From assembly GCA_959347425.1 (NCBI GenBank), contig OY365741.1, positions 310,001 to 374,000 on the forward strand: a stretch of DNA of 64,000 nt. Reading direction: 5' to 3'. Below the pieces are notes generated by a model. It was not told where the DNA came from. It searched no databases and saw only the letters and a program-made list of their open reading frames with translations. Position 1 is the stretch's first letter. Every line of letters begins with the position of its first letter. The DNA comes from an uncultured Amylibacter sp. Lineage in GTDB: Bacteria; Pseudomonadota; Alphaproteobacteria; Rhodobacterales; Rhodobacteraceae. Shown here in pieces: positions 43,537-52,586 of the stretch. Made by a program: the position numbers and the translations under genes.

Positions 43537-44441
43537 TTATCGCGCCCAAAATTCGCCCCATCAATATCCTGCCCCGCCTCTATAATCGCACGGCGAATAT
43601 CCCGCGTCCGCGTAAAATACGCGTGCAAATGGTCGCCATCGCCACTGCGAATCGCGCGTTGCAAATCAAACAACTCCTCGCTAAACCGTCCCAGAATCTC
43701 CAATGTCGCCTCCCTATTATTCAAAAACACATCCCGCCACATAGTCGCATCGGACGCGGCTATACGGGTGAAATCGCGAAACCCCGCGGCCGAATAATTT
43801 ATCACCTCTTGGTCGGTAACGCGGCGCATATCATCGGCTACCCCAACCATCGTATAGGCTATTAAATGCGGCGCATGCGAGGTCACCGCCAGCACCAAAT
43901 CGTGGTGTTCAGGGGTCATAGTTTCCACATTACTGCCCAAACCCTGCCAAAATTCGGTAAATCGCGTCAGACAATCCACAGGCACCCCCGAATCGGGCGT
44001 GAAAATACACCATCGGCCGCGAAACAGCCCGTCAAACCCCGCTCGCGGACCAGATTTTTCCGTCCCCGCCAAGGGATGCGCGGGGATAAAATGCACACCA
44101 GCAGGGATATGCGGGGAAACCGCCGCAATCACGGCTTGTTTTACCGACCCAACATCGCTGATAGTCGCGCCCTTGCGAAGATGCGGTGATATACGCGCCG
44201 TTAAATCCGCCATCGCGCCAACAGGGGCGCATAAAATCACCAAATCCGCGTCTTTCACCGCGTCCTCTGCCCTATCACAAACATCGCAGAGGTGCAATTC
44301 GTCCGCCACCGCCCGCGTTTCTGCACTGGGGGCAAAGCCCGCGATTTGCCCCGCCAGCCCGCGTTTTCGCATCGCCAAGCATAGGGAAGAGCCAATCAAC
44401 CCAAGCCCCAAAATCGCGGCCTTTTCATACAAATGTGTCAT
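43533..44441 (-). CDS. tyrA: Prephenate/arogenate dehydrogenase family protein
   Basis: 302 residues from the ATG at 44441 (MTHLYEKAAILGLGLIGSSL), which overlaps the hisC stop by four bases; a frame from 44525 is inside hisC and rejected. Seen: NAD(P)-binding GLGLIGS, GSVKQAVI, HPLAGTEKSGP with the catalytic His, and VTSHAPHLIAY. Known: oxidative decarboxylation of prephenate (or arogenate) toward tyrosine in the cytoplasm. HisC-type aminotransferases can act on aromatic substrates, and the hisC-tyrA pair is conserved in Alphaproteobacteria. Last gene of the sec-hisC-tyrA run. Confidence 0.9.
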   Translation of the reverse strand: MTHLYEKAAILGLGLIGSSLCLAMRKRGLAGQIAGFAPSAETRAVADELHLCDVCDRAEDAVKDADLVILCAPVGAMADLTARISPHLRKGATISDVGSVKQAVIAAVSPHIPAGVHFIPAHPLAGTEKSGPRAGFDGLFRGRWCIFTPDSGVPVDCLTRFTEFWQGLGSNVETMTPEHHDLVLAVTSHAPHLIAYTMVGVADDMRRVTDQEVINYSAAGFRDFTRIAASDATMWRDVFLNNREATLEILGRFSEELFDLQRAIRSGDGDHLHAYFTRTRDIRRAIIEAGQDIDGANFGRDK

Positions 44442-45526
44442 TGGTTTTCCTTTGCCATAAAGCCTTTTACCGCCACCATCAGCCGAGCCGATTGCGCCCC
44501 CGTGCCAACCGTCATCCGCAAACAATCCGCCAAATCATAGGCGGCAACATGGCGCACTATAATACCGTTTTGTTTCAAATAGTCATCGGCTCGGGTTGCC
44601 TGCCCCGCATCATCAAACCGCACCAGAATAAAGTTCGCGGTCGATTCATCCACCTGCAACCCAAGCGTGTGGCATTCCCGCGTCATCCAGTCCCGCAATT
44701 TTTCATTTTCTGCAAGGCAATAGTCCCTATGTTCCGTGTCATTCAACGCCGCCACCCCCGCCGATAAAGCCGCCGAATTGACATTAAACGGACCGCGCAA
44801 TCGCGATAAAACCTCTATAATTTCACGCGAAGCAACCCCCCAGCCGAGCCTTAACGAAGCCAGCCCGTACAGTTTGGAAAACGTCCGCAACATCACCACA
44901 TTATCGCGGGTTTGTGCCAGATTTTGCCCGCCATCATAACCGCGAACAAACTCTGCATACGCGCCGTCTATCACCAGAATCGCGCCTTGCGGAATCCCGT
45001 CTGCCAGCCGTTCCATAGCCTCTGTATCAATCATCGTTCCCGTTGGATTGTTGGGGTTTGCGATGAAAACCAGCTTTGTTTTATCGGTGCAAGCCGCGAG
45101 CAGTGCCTCCACATCCGTGGTACGGTTTTGCTCGGCTGCCGAAACAGGCGTAGCCCCCACGGACAACGCCGCCAAGCGGTACATTAAAAACCCATGGTGG
45201 CTGAATAAAACCTCATCCCCCAGCCCCGCAAAAGCCGCACACAACAGCCCTATTAATTCATCCGAGCCGTTGCCACAAATCAAATTCCCCGCATCCACCC
45301 CGTAATGCCCCGATAACGCAGTTTTCAAACCGCTATGGTCAGACGAAGGGTACGCCGCCAGCGCACCCGCCACGGACAAAAACGCCTCCCGCGCCATCGG
45401 CGAACAGCCATGCGGATTCTCGTTAGAGCTGAGTTTAATGACGTTATCTTTGCCGTCAATTCGGCTCTCCCCGCCGATATAAATCTCAATATCCATAATT
45501 CCGGGTTTGGGCGTGATTTTATTCAT
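44438..45526 (-). CDS. hisC: Histidinol-phosphate aminotransferase
   Basis: 362 residues, usual for the family. Seen: KLSSNENPHGCSP at the N-terminus, GNGSDELIGLL, NPNNPTGTMID, the Lys that binds PLP in LRTFSKLYGLASLRLGWG. Known: a PLP enzyme of histidine synthesis that, when next to tyrA, may also transaminate aromatic precursors. Start supported by AAAAGGACGACAAG. The 22-base gap to the upstream TauE gene suggests one operon. Confidence 0.92.
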   Translation of the reverse strand: MNKITPKPGIMDIEIYIGGESRIDGKDNVIKLSSNENPHGCSPMAREAFLSVAGALAAYPSSDHSGLKTALSGHYGVDAGNLICGNGSDELIGLLCAAFAGLGDEVLFSHHGFLMYRLAALSVGATPVSAAEQNRTTDVEALLAACTDKTKLVFIANPNNPTGTMIDTEAMERLADGIPQGAILVIDGAYAEFVRGYDGGQNLAQTRDNVVMLRTFSKLYGLASLRLGWGVASREIIEVLSRLRGPFNVNSAALSAGVAALNDTEHRDYCLAENEKLRDWMTRECHTLGLQVDESTANFILVRFDDAGQATRADDYLKQNGIIVRHVAAYDLADCLRMTVGTGAQSARLMVAVKGFMAKENQ

Positions 45527-45547
45527 CTTGTCGTCCTTTTACACAGA

Positions 45548-46309
45548 TTAGCCTGTTGACAGCAAATCCGCAAGCGACAAAAACGCACTTAACCCAATCA
45601 AAACATAGGCGACATTGCGATAGATTTTCTCTTTCTCTGGATTGAAAATCCACGTGCCAAGCATACCGCCCAAAGTGTAAGGCACCGCCAAAAGCAGCCC
45701 GATAACCATAGGAGTCAAAACCAGTTGCCCTTGGAAATAAAACGCGGGGAACAGCAGGATATCTATGCTGAATAAATACACCATAGCCGTGCCACGAATC
45801 GCCTTCACTGGCGCGGTGCTCGCCATATAAGTCAGGATAATCGGGGGGCCGGGCAACCCCGCGACTCCGCCCATAAATCCACCCGCAGCACCCACGCCAA
45901 AGATTGAACCCATGCCCAATCGCCCGCGATACCGCCAACCGCTTAACAACACGGCAAGCATCAAAAACGACAGCCCGCAAACCAGCCAACGGAACACATC
46001 AGCATCCATCCTTGTCAATAAATAAACGCCAAAGGGCAAGGTTATCGCCGCGCCGACAAACAACAGCACCATGTCGCGTTTAAACCCATCGCGAATCGCG
46101 CGGGGCAACAAAACCACTGGTCCGAACATATCAAAAACCGTCATCATCAGGATTGGCCAAATATGATAATCCACGACAATCAACGCCAAAGGAATGAATA
46201 TCAGCGCAGTGCCAAAGCCCGAAAACCCCCGCACACACCCCGCGATAAAGGCGGCGATAATCAGCCACCACAGCCCGTCATACATAATTGCAGAATAAAG
46301 CAGTTCCAT
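45548..46309 (-). CDS. TauE/SafE family permease (second copy, diverged)
   Basis: 253 residues, eight or so membrane helices. Seen: the first repeat motif CVRGFSGFGTALIFIPLA and the second GGFMGGVAGLPGPPIIL. This is only distantly like the copy at 2547-3350. Known: export or uptake of small anions, often sulfur compounds; the substrate is not shown. Translation is coupled to secF (TAATG overlap), and hisC follows, so it seems to be in the sec operon in this organism. Confidence 0.88.
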   Translation of the reverse strand: MELLYSAIMYDGLWWLIIAAFIAGCVRGFSGFGTALIFIPLALIVVDYHIWPILMMTVFDMFGPVVLLPRAIRDGFKRDMVLLFVGAAITLPFGVYLLTRMDADVFRWLVCGLSFLMLAVLLSGWRYRGRLGMGSIFGVGAAGGFMGGVAGLPGPPIILTYMASTAPVKAIRGTAMVYLFSIDILLFPAFYFQGQLVLTPMVIGLLLAVPYTLGGMLGTWIFNPEKEKIYRNVAYVLIGLSAFLSLADLLSTG

Positions 46310-47274
46310 TACGCGTCAATCTTGGAAAACCGCGTGCCAGCGGATTGGCTTTTCTTTGACCAATCGCGTTTGACACCGAAACGCAACAGCATGCCAGAGG
46401 CTATGAAAACGGACGAATACGTCCCCACAATCACCCCCCAAATCATCGCAAAGACAAACCCGTGAATGACATCCCCGCCCAATACAAACAGGCTAATCAG
46501 CGCGATAAGGGTGGTTGCAGAAGTCATAACGGTACGCGACAAAGTCTCATTTATCGACAGGTTCAAAACCTCTTTCAAATTGCGGGTGCGGTATTTGCGC
46601 AGGTTCTCACGCACTCTATCAAACACCACCACGGTATCGTTTAGGGAATACCCGACAATCGTCAGCAAAGCCGCGATAATCGCCAAATCAAACTTGATTT
46701 GCAGGGCGGAAAACACGCCTATGGTCAGCAAAACATCATGCACCAAGGCGACAACTGCGCCCACCGAAAACTGCCATTCAAAGCGCAACCAGATATAAAA
46801 CAAAACCGCGGATATGGATAATAACACGGCTATAAAGGCGGTTCGCACCAATTCGCCAGAGACTTTTGGCCCAACACTATCAATCTGAGGGAAGGTCATT
46901 TCGGGGTCAATCGTAAATAACGCGGTTTTCACCTTATTCACCAATTCGCCCGAAATCGTGCCAGCCTGTTCCTGCTGTTCAATGCGGATTTGCGTGACAT
47001 TTTGGGTTGGGCGGCGTGGGTCATTGACTTGCGTTATGGATATATCGCCCAAGCCCAGAGGCGATAACACGTCCCTATACCCCGATAAATCAACCGCCAA
47101 TTCGCTGTCCGTGCGGATGGTTGTGCCACCGCGAAAATCAATGCCATAGTTCAATCCAACCAGTAAAAACAGGGCGATTGACACGATGACTCCTGTCACG
47201 GAAACCCCCACAGCGATGGGCAATAGCCGAAAGAAATCTATATCTGTGATTTGTGGTATTAATCTTAAACGCAT
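46309..47274 (-). CDS. secF: Protein translocase subunit SecF
   Basis: 321 residues, usual. Seen: an N-terminal membrane helix, LNYGIDFRGGTTI, a periplasmic domain, then five membrane segments with SLNDTVVVFDRVREN. Known: with SecD it drives late, proton-dependent steps of export through SecYEG. It follows secD by 10 bases; its stop overlaps the start of the TauE family gene. Confidence 0.96.
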   Translation of the reverse strand: MRLRLIPQITDIDFFRLLPIAVGVSVTGVIVSIALFLLVGLNYGIDFRGGTTIRTDSELAVDLSGYRDVLSPLGLGDISITQVNDPRRPTQNVTQIRIEQQEQAGTISGELVNKVKTALFTIDPEMTFPQIDSVGPKVSGELVRTAFIAVLLSISAVLFYIWLRFEWQFSVGAVVALVHDVLLTIGVFSALQIKFDLAIIAALLTIVGYSLNDTVVVFDRVRENLRKYRTRNLKEVLNLSINETLSRTVMTSATTLIALISLFVLGGDVIHGFVFAMIWGVIVGTYSSVFIASGMLLRFGVKRDWSKKSQSAGTRFSKIDA

Positions 47275-47284
47275 GGTGTATCCT

Positions 47285-48967
47285 TTACAATTCCATAGTT
47301 TGCGGGCGGCGGCGTTCCAGCCAAATCAGCGCGAACATCCTTGTTACCCAAATCGCGGTAAAGACCGAGGTCAAAATCCCCAATCCCAGCGTAATAGCGA
47401 ACCCACGCACGGGGCCAGAGCCTATGACAAACAAAATAAGCGCGGCAATAAAGGTGGTGATATTCGCATCTATAATCGCGCTGAACGCGCGTTCATAACC
47501 CAGCGACACGGCTCGATAGGGGTTTTTCGCGGTTTTCAATTCCTCGCGTATTCTTTCAAACACCAGCACATTCGCGTCAACCGCCATCCCGATTGTAAGA
47601 ACAATCCCAGCAATACCGGGCAGGGTTAGGGTCGCGCCAACGGCGGATAATAGCCCAAATATCATCGCAACATTTATCAGCAACGCCAAATTTGCGAACA
47701 GCCCAAACAGCCCATAAGACAACGCCATGAAAACCAGCACCGCAGCAAAGGCGACAATACACGCCAGTTTGCCCGCGTCAATACTATCCTGCCCCAATTC
47801 TGGGCCAATCGTGCGTTCTTCCTCGTATGAAATAGGCGCGGGCAACGCCCCTGCCCTTAACTGAATGGATAATTCTTTGGTCTGTTGCAGGCTGAAACTG
47901 CCCGTGATAATACCCGAACCGCCGGGGATATAGCTCTGAATAGTCGGCGCGGAAAGCACCTCCCCATCCAGCACAATGGCAAACGGACTACCGATATTAT
48001 TCGCGGTATATTCGCCAAATATCCGCGCACCCGTGACATTCAGGGTAAAGCCAACCGCAGGTCGCCCATATTCATCAAATTGCGAGGTTGCATTGCGCAG
48101 GTGATCGCCCGTGATAATCGGCGTGCGTTCCAAAATATACCATCCGCCTTCCTGTGCGGGCAACAGAATTTGCCGAGCTTGCAACCGTGCGTTTGAACTG
48201 GCGGCGCGACTGACCACATCATAAAATTCCAGCTTTGCGGTTTTGCCGATTAAATCTTTTAACGCTTCTGCCGAGCCAATCCCCGGAACTTGGATTAAAA
48301 TTCGGTTTTCCCCTTGCCGTTGGATTGTTGGCTCGCGAGTCCCCGCTTCATCCACCCGGCGGCGGATAATTTCCAAAGATTGCTCCATCGTGCGCCTATC
48401 CGTGGCGGATTTTTCCGAATCCGATAGGGTTACGACTATCACATCACCACGGGTTTCAGCCTCAATATCCGTGCTGCCAATATCGGTTAAGCTCTGCACA
48501 GGGGTGGCAATACCGCGTACGATTCGCAAGGCATCATCAATCCCTTCAATCTTTGCAATACGGATATGAAGCTGGTCATCGGGCGCGTCCAAACGGCGAA
48601 TTCCACCGAAAGTATCGCGTTGTTCCGCCAAAGCATTGCGCAACTCTGGCCAATAATTATCCATACGGGATTTGTAGACGGCGCGGGTATCCACCTCTGC
48701 CAACAAATGCGCCCCACCGCGCAAATCCAGCCCCAAATTAACCAGCGAAGACGGCAAAAACGAAGGCCAAGCATCGGCTCGCTCTTGCAGAACCTTGGGC
48801 GCAAGGTTCGCCACAGACGCATCGCCAAACGATTCGCCATCCAGAACGGCACGGGCATCGTTGGATTGCTCCACCCGCGTGTAAAACGCGTTTGGCATAG
48901 CCAGAATCAGCCCGAAAACACAAACCAGAATAATCGTGATTTTCTTTGGTAGGGAAAAGTTTTCCAT
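47285..48967 (-). CDS. secD: Protein translocase subunit SecD
   Basis: 560 residues, usual for alphaproteobacterial SecD. Seen: N-terminal helix, GLDLRGGAHLLAEVD, the large periplasmic P1 domain, P4 (VDEAGTREPTIQRQGENRILIQVPG), and the six-helix end with GMAVDANVLVFERIREE. Known: partner of SecF in the inner membrane, proton-driven. It starts directly after the yajC stop. Confidence 0.96.
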   Translation of the reverse strand: MENFSLPKKITIILVCVFGLILAMPNAFYTRVEQSNDARAVLDGESFGDASVANLAPKVLQERADAWPSFLPSSLVNLGLDLRGGAHLLAEVDTRAVYKSRMDNYWPELRNALAEQRDTFGGIRRLDAPDDQLHIRIAKIEGIDDALRIVRGIATPVQSLTDIGSTDIEAETRGDVIVVTLSDSEKSATDRRTMEQSLEIIRRRVDEAGTREPTIQRQGENRILIQVPGIGSAEALKDLIGKTAKLEFYDVVSRAASSNARLQARQILLPAQEGGWYILERTPIITGDHLRNATSQFDEYGRPAVGFTLNVTGARIFGEYTANNIGSPFAIVLDGEVLSAPTIQSYIPGGSGIITGSFSLQQTKELSIQLRAGALPAPISYEEERTIGPELGQDSIDAGKLACIVAFAAVLVFMALSYGLFGLFANLALLINVAMIFGLLSAVGATLTLPGIAGIVLTIGMAVDANVLVFERIREELKTAKNPYRAVSLGYERAFSAIIDANITTFIAALILFVIGSGPVRGFAITLGLGILTSVFTAIWVTRMFALIWLERRRPQTMEL

Positions 48968-49348
48968 TTACTTTTTGTTTTTAGAGCCTTTGGGGCGACC
49001 TCTGCGTTTGGGAGAGTCTGCGTTTGCCATGGGTTTCGCGGCGGGTTGTGCCATAGGTTTTGCCATAGGTGCGGGGCTTGCGCCATCGGTAGACATCACG
49101 CTTTGGATAGTCGATTGTACCACGCGAACGACCACGCCTGATGCGATTTCCACATCCACTTTGCCGTCATCCAGTACCTTGGTGACCTTGCCGTACACCC
49201 CGCCTTGGGTGACGACTTTGTCGCCCTTGCGCAGTGCCGCGACCATAGCGCGGTGTTTTTTCATTTTTTGTTGTTGAGGGCGTATCATTAAAAAATACAT
49301 GATGCCGAAGATTAAAATCAGGGGCAGAAAGCTTTGGATTGAGTCCAT
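48968..49348 (-). CDS. yajC: Preprotein translocase subunit YajC with AT-hook-like tail
   Basis: 126 residues from the ATG at 49348 (MDSIQSFLPLILIFGIMYFLMIRPQQQKMKKH). A longer frame to 49501 is not supported. Seen: one membrane helix and the cytoplasmic YajC domain (ALRKGDKVVTQGGVYGKVTKVLDDGKVDVEIASGVVVRVV). The last 40 residues are a Pro/Ala/Met repeat (PMAKPMAQPAAKPMA) and then SPKRRGRPKGSKNKK, which fits the AT-hook pattern (GRP flanked by basic residues). Known: YajC binds SecDF in the inner membrane; the hook is unusual for it. Start follows AAAAGGAACAAAACA. Next to secD with no gap. Confidence 0.93.
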   Translation of the reverse strand: MDSIQSFLPLILIFGIMYFLMIRPQQQKMKKHRAMVAALRKGDKVVTQGGVYGKVTKVLDDGKVDVEIASGVVVRVVQSTIQSVMSTDGASPAPMAKPMAQPAAKPMANADSPKRRGRPKGSKNKK

Positions 49349-49422
49349 TGTTTTGTTCCTTTTTATTAGGTTGGGTGTTTGAATTTGTGCTTTTATACAA
49401 GGCAAATACAATTTACAAGGGG

Positions 49423-49451
49423 GATTTAGCGGGTTTATGAATAAAAAGCAA
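49423..49451 (-). promoter_or_regulatory. Predicted promoter for yajC-secD-secF
   Basis: Minus strand TTGCTT (49451-49446), 17 bases, TAAATC (49428-49423). The segment resembles that at 49736-49764 over about 28 bases (GCTAAAT, CCGC, TTTTT, GCTTG in the same spacing). Confidence 0.5.
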
Positions 49452-49472
49452 GGGGTTTTGTTAATGTGGGTT

Positions 49473-49697
49473 TTATTTTTTATTAAGTTTGAATATATCA
49501 CTTTCTATTGAGTTTAAGTGTAATGTTTGTTTTTCTAATTCTTCTCGAATTTTTTCTAACTCTTCAATTTGATTTTTTGATGAGTCTGTCATCATAATAT
49601 TACGTGATACCTGTTGAATCGTACCTAATCTAGATACTGCTATTCCTAATTGTATAATCACAATGCCTAAAAGACCTAAAAGAATGTATAGAACCAT
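49473..49697 (-). CDS. Small membrane protein with a coiled coil
   Basis: 74 residues from the ATG at 49697 (MVLYILLGLLGIVIIQLGIAVSRLG), with AAGGAAAAACAAA upstream. Seen: one membrane helix (about 2-20), then a charged helical stretch (NQIEELEKIREELEKQTLHLNSIESDIFKL) with heptad spacing. No family is recognised. It is AT-rich compared with most neighbours. It may be cotranscribed with yajC downstream, which also has its own promoter. Confidence 0.65.
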   Translation of the reverse strand: MVLYILLGLLGIVIIQLGIAVSRLGTIQQVSRNIMMTDSSKNQIEELEKIREELEKQTLHLNSIESDIFKLNKK

Positions 49698-49735
49698 TTT
49701 GTTTTTCCTTATTTTTATTTTTAGAGTGCCAACAG

Positions 49736-49764
49736 AATTTAGCGGGTGTATCCGTAAAAAGCAA
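49736..49764 (-). promoter_or_regulatory. Predicted promoter for the small membrane protein
   Basis: Minus strand TTGCTT (49764-49759), 17 bases, TAAATT (49741-49736), 39 bases before the ATG. Near copy of the yajC promoter segment. Confidence 0.5.
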
Positions 49765-49835
49765 GTCATTTTACAAATACGGGGTTTATTTATTTTTAGG
49801 ATATGATATAAGCGGGGGAAATAAGGGGGTGCATT

Positions 49836-51137
49836 ATGCATGATATAAAATTTATTCGTGAAAATCCAGAAAAGTTTGATGCGGGGATGGTGAATCGCGG
49901 TGGCGAACCTTTTGCAGATATTCTTTTGAAAGAACATGAGGACAGGCGGGTAGCACTAACGGAATTGCAAGAATTCCAAAGTGCAATCAACCTAGCCTCT
50001 AAAAAAGCTGGCGAAGCCAGAGCCAGAGGTGATACAAAAGAATTTGAACGGCTTAGTGCTATTAAAAAAGAAAAGAAGCCAACGCTGGACGCGGCAGAAG
50101 AACTAGCCAGACAAAAAGAGGAAAGCTGGTTAAACATATTAATGCAAATACCAAATTTACCTATGGATGGTGTTCCAATCGGTAAAGATGAAGAGGATAA
50201 TAAAGAACTGCATCGCTGGGGAACAATGCCAAGTTTTGATTATACCCCCCAAGAACATTTTAATATCCCATCTGTTCGCATAGGCATGGATTTTGAAACG
50301 GCGGGCAACATCAGTGGCTCTCGGTTTGTTTTATTATCGGGTGCCGTGGCACGAGTCCATCGGGCTTTGGCACAATTCATGTTAGACCTCCATATTAACG
50401 AACATGGCTTGACCGAAATCAACACCCCTGTTATTGTGAATTCCGCGTCAATGTTTGGCACAGGACAACTGCCAAAGTTTGAGGATGATTGCTATGAACT
50501 GGCAAACGACCAGTGGCTTATTCCAACATCCGAAGTCTCGCTTACTAATATAGTCGCAGGTAAGATTCTAGATATAAAGCAACTGCCCATGCGCTATTGC
50601 GCCCATTCTTTGTGTTTCCGTAAAGAGGCGGGGTCGGCTGGTCGCGATACAACGGGCATGCTCCGCCAACACCAGTTTGAAAAGGTGGAAATGGTATCAA
50701 TCACTACCCCCGAAGACAGCTACGAGGAACTCCACCGCATGACTAAATGTGCGGAAACTGTTTTAGAACGTCTTGAACTCCCTTACCGCACCGTCGTCCT
50801 CTGCACGGGCGACATGGGGTTTTCAGCCCAACGCACCCATGATATAGAGGTTTGGTTGCCGGGTCAAGGTCGCTATCGCGAAATCAGTTCCGTCTCTGTC
50901 TGTGGCGATTTCCAAGCCCGCCGTATGAACGCCCGTTTCCGCGAAAAAGACGGGGATAAACCGCAATTTGTCCATACACTAAACGGCTCTGGCGTGGCGG
51001 TTGGACGTTGCCTGATTGCTGTGCTGGAAAACGGACAACAAAAAGACGGCTCGGTCAAATTGCCAAAAGCTCTGCACCCCTATCTGGGCGGTAAGGACAC
51101 GATAAACCCCGATGGTATATTGGAAAAAGCGACCTAA
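49836..51137 (+). CDS. serS: Seryl-tRNA synthetase
   Basis: 433 residues, standard. Seen: N-terminal coiled-coil arm (about 1-110), motif 2 with [27 protein letters not shown], and motif 3 with [18 protein letters not shown]. Known: charges tRNA-Ser and tRNA-Sec. The first 300 or so bases look more AT-rich than the rest. It is divergent from the small membrane protein (138-base gap) and begins the run serS-surE-pcm-nlpD-like. AAGGGGG precedes the start at 5-6 bases. Confidence 0.96.
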   Translation: MHDIKFIRENPEKFDAGMVNRGGEPFADILLKEHEDRRVALTELQEFQSAINLASKKAGEARARGDTKEFERLSAIKKEKKPTLDAAEELARQKEESWLNILMQIPNLPMDGVPIGKDEEDNKELHRWGTMPSFDYTPQEHFNIPSVRIGMDFETAGNISGSRFVLLSGAVARVHRALAQFMLDLHINEHGLTEINTPVIVNSASMFGTGQLPKFEDDCYELANDQWLIPTSEVSLTNIVAGKILDIKQLPMRYCAHSLCFRKEAGSAGRDTTGMLRQHQFEKVEMVSITTPEDSYEELHRMTKCAETVLERLELPYRTVVLCTGDMGFSAQRTHDIEVWLPGQGRYREISSVSVCGDFQARRMNARFREKDGDKPQFVHTLNGSGVAVGRCLIAVLENGQQKDGSVKLPKALHPYLGGKDTINPDGILEKAT

Positions 51138-51141
51138 CCCT

Positions 51142-51927
51142 ATGCGCATTTTAATCACAAACGACGATGGAATAGACGCGGCAGGCCTGCGCGTCATGCA
51201 CGATATCGCCGCGCAATTCACCGATACGGGGAACATAACGACTATCGCGCCCGCAACCGACCAATCGGGCGTAGGGCATTGTATTTCCTATAAAAAATCC
51301 GTGAAAATCACCCGCCCCGCACCAAACCGCATCATAGCCCACGGCACCCCAGCCGATTGCGTCATCATCGGGCTGTTAGAAATGCAACCCGATTTAATCT
51401 TATCGGGCGTGAATGCGGGCAATAACGCGGCGCAAAATGTTTTGTATTCTGGCACGGTTGGCGCGGCGATTGAGGGATGTGCGAATGGCGTGAATTCCAT
51501 TGCTCTGTCGCAGTTTTATGGCGATAGGATTGACCCGAACGATATGTTCAGCGCGGCGCGGGGGGCGGGCGTGGCCACCGTGCAGAGCATACTGGATTTC
51601 AAATGTTGGGCGGACACTGGTGCTAACGGGGCGCAACCTCTGTTTTACAATGTGAATTTCCCACCCGTGCCTTATGCGGATATAATCGGGACTCGAATCA
51701 CCACGCAAGGCACACGCCCAAACCCTCCGTTTCTGGCAGAGCGGGACGGCGATTCGGTTCGCATTATCGGCACGCCTCAGCATAGCCCCACGGCGCAGGG
51801 CAGTGATGTTTATGAAAACCTAAACGGCTATATTTCCATAACGCCTTGCCTTATGGATTTAACCGCACGGGGGTGTTTGGACGGGTTGCGGGCAAAACTG
51901 GACGCGAAATTGGATAAAACAAAATGA
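51142..51927 (+). CDS. surE: 5'-nucleotidase SurE
   Basis: 261 residues from the ATG at 51142 (MRILITNDDGIDAAGL); the upstream frame is the serS end. Seen: the metal-binding Asp pair (NDDG), LSGVNAGNNAAQNVLYSGTVGAAIEG, and the family core. Known: SurE is a metal-dependent phosphatase acting on nucleoside monophosphates, important in stationary phase. It overlaps pcm by four bases, the conserved surE-pcm pair. Confidence 0.95.
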   Translation: MRILITNDDGIDAAGLRVMHDIAAQFTDTGNITTIAPATDQSGVGHCISYKKSVKITRPAPNRIIAHGTPADCVIIGLLEMQPDLILSGVNAGNNAAQNVLYSGTVGAAIEGCANGVNSIALSQFYGDRIDPNDMFSAARGAGVATVQSILDFKCWADTGANGAQPLFYNVNFPPVPYADIIGTRITTQGTRPNPPFLAERDGDSVRIIGTPQHSPTAQGSDVYENLNGYISITPCLMDLTARGCLDGLRAKLDAKLDKTK

Positions 51928-52577
51928 CCAAACACACGCCCAAATCCGGCTATTTGGATATGCTCCGCACCGCAGGAGTCACCGATTCACGCGTCTTACA
52001 AGCATTGCAAAACATCCCACGCACCGCCTTTATCGCCGATAAATTCCAAGCCTATTGCTTTGACGATACCGCCCTGCCGATAGCGTGCGGGCAAACCTTA
52101 TCCCAACCCTCCATCGTCGGCATAATGACCCAAGCCTTGGATGTCGGACCCCGCGATAAAGTGCTGGAAATCGGCACGGGGTCGGGGTTTCAAACGGCTA
52201 TTTTAAGTCAGCTTTGCCGACGGGTTTATTCGCTTGACCGCCATTTGGATTTGGTTAATACCGCCGCCGTGCGCATTCAACTGCTGGGGATTGTCAATAC
52301 GACACTCACCCTTGGCGATGGCGGATTGGGCTTGCCTAAACAAGCGCCGTTTGATAGAATCATCCTAACGGCGGCGGCAGAGGATGCACCCGCGCCGTTA
52401 TTGGCGCAGTTAAAAACCGATGGAATTATGGTTCTGCCCGTGGGGCAAGCGGAACGGATGCAAAACTTGATAAAGATAACGAAAACTGCTAAACGGCTGG
52501 TTTATGAGGATTTGGACGAAGTGCGATTCGTTCCCCTTATTGAAGGCGTGGCAGAAATGGCGACTGGGTCGCAGTAA
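51924..52577 (+). CDS. pcm: Protein-L-isoaspartate O-methyltransferase
   Basis: 217 residues, standard. Seen: FIADKFQAYCFDDTALPIACGQTLSQPSIVGIMTQAL near residue 35-70 and the SAM-binding VLEIGTGSGFQTAIL. Known: it methylates isoaspartyl residues and starts their repair. Start is coupled to the surE stop (ATGA). A short gap of 9 bases leads to the LysM-M23 lipoprotein. Confidence 0.95.
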   Translation: MTKHTPKSGYLDMLRTAGVTDSRVLQALQNIPRTAFIADKFQAYCFDDTALPIACGQTLSQPSIVGIMTQALDVGPRDKVLEIGTGSGFQTAILSQLCRRVYSLDRHLDLVNTAAVRIQLLGIVNTTLTLGDGGLGLPKQAPFDRIILTAAAEDAPAPLLAQLKTDGIMVLPVGQAERMQNLIKITKTAKRLVYEDLDEVRFVPLIEGVAEMATGSQ

Positions 52578-52586
52578 GGAGTGGTT

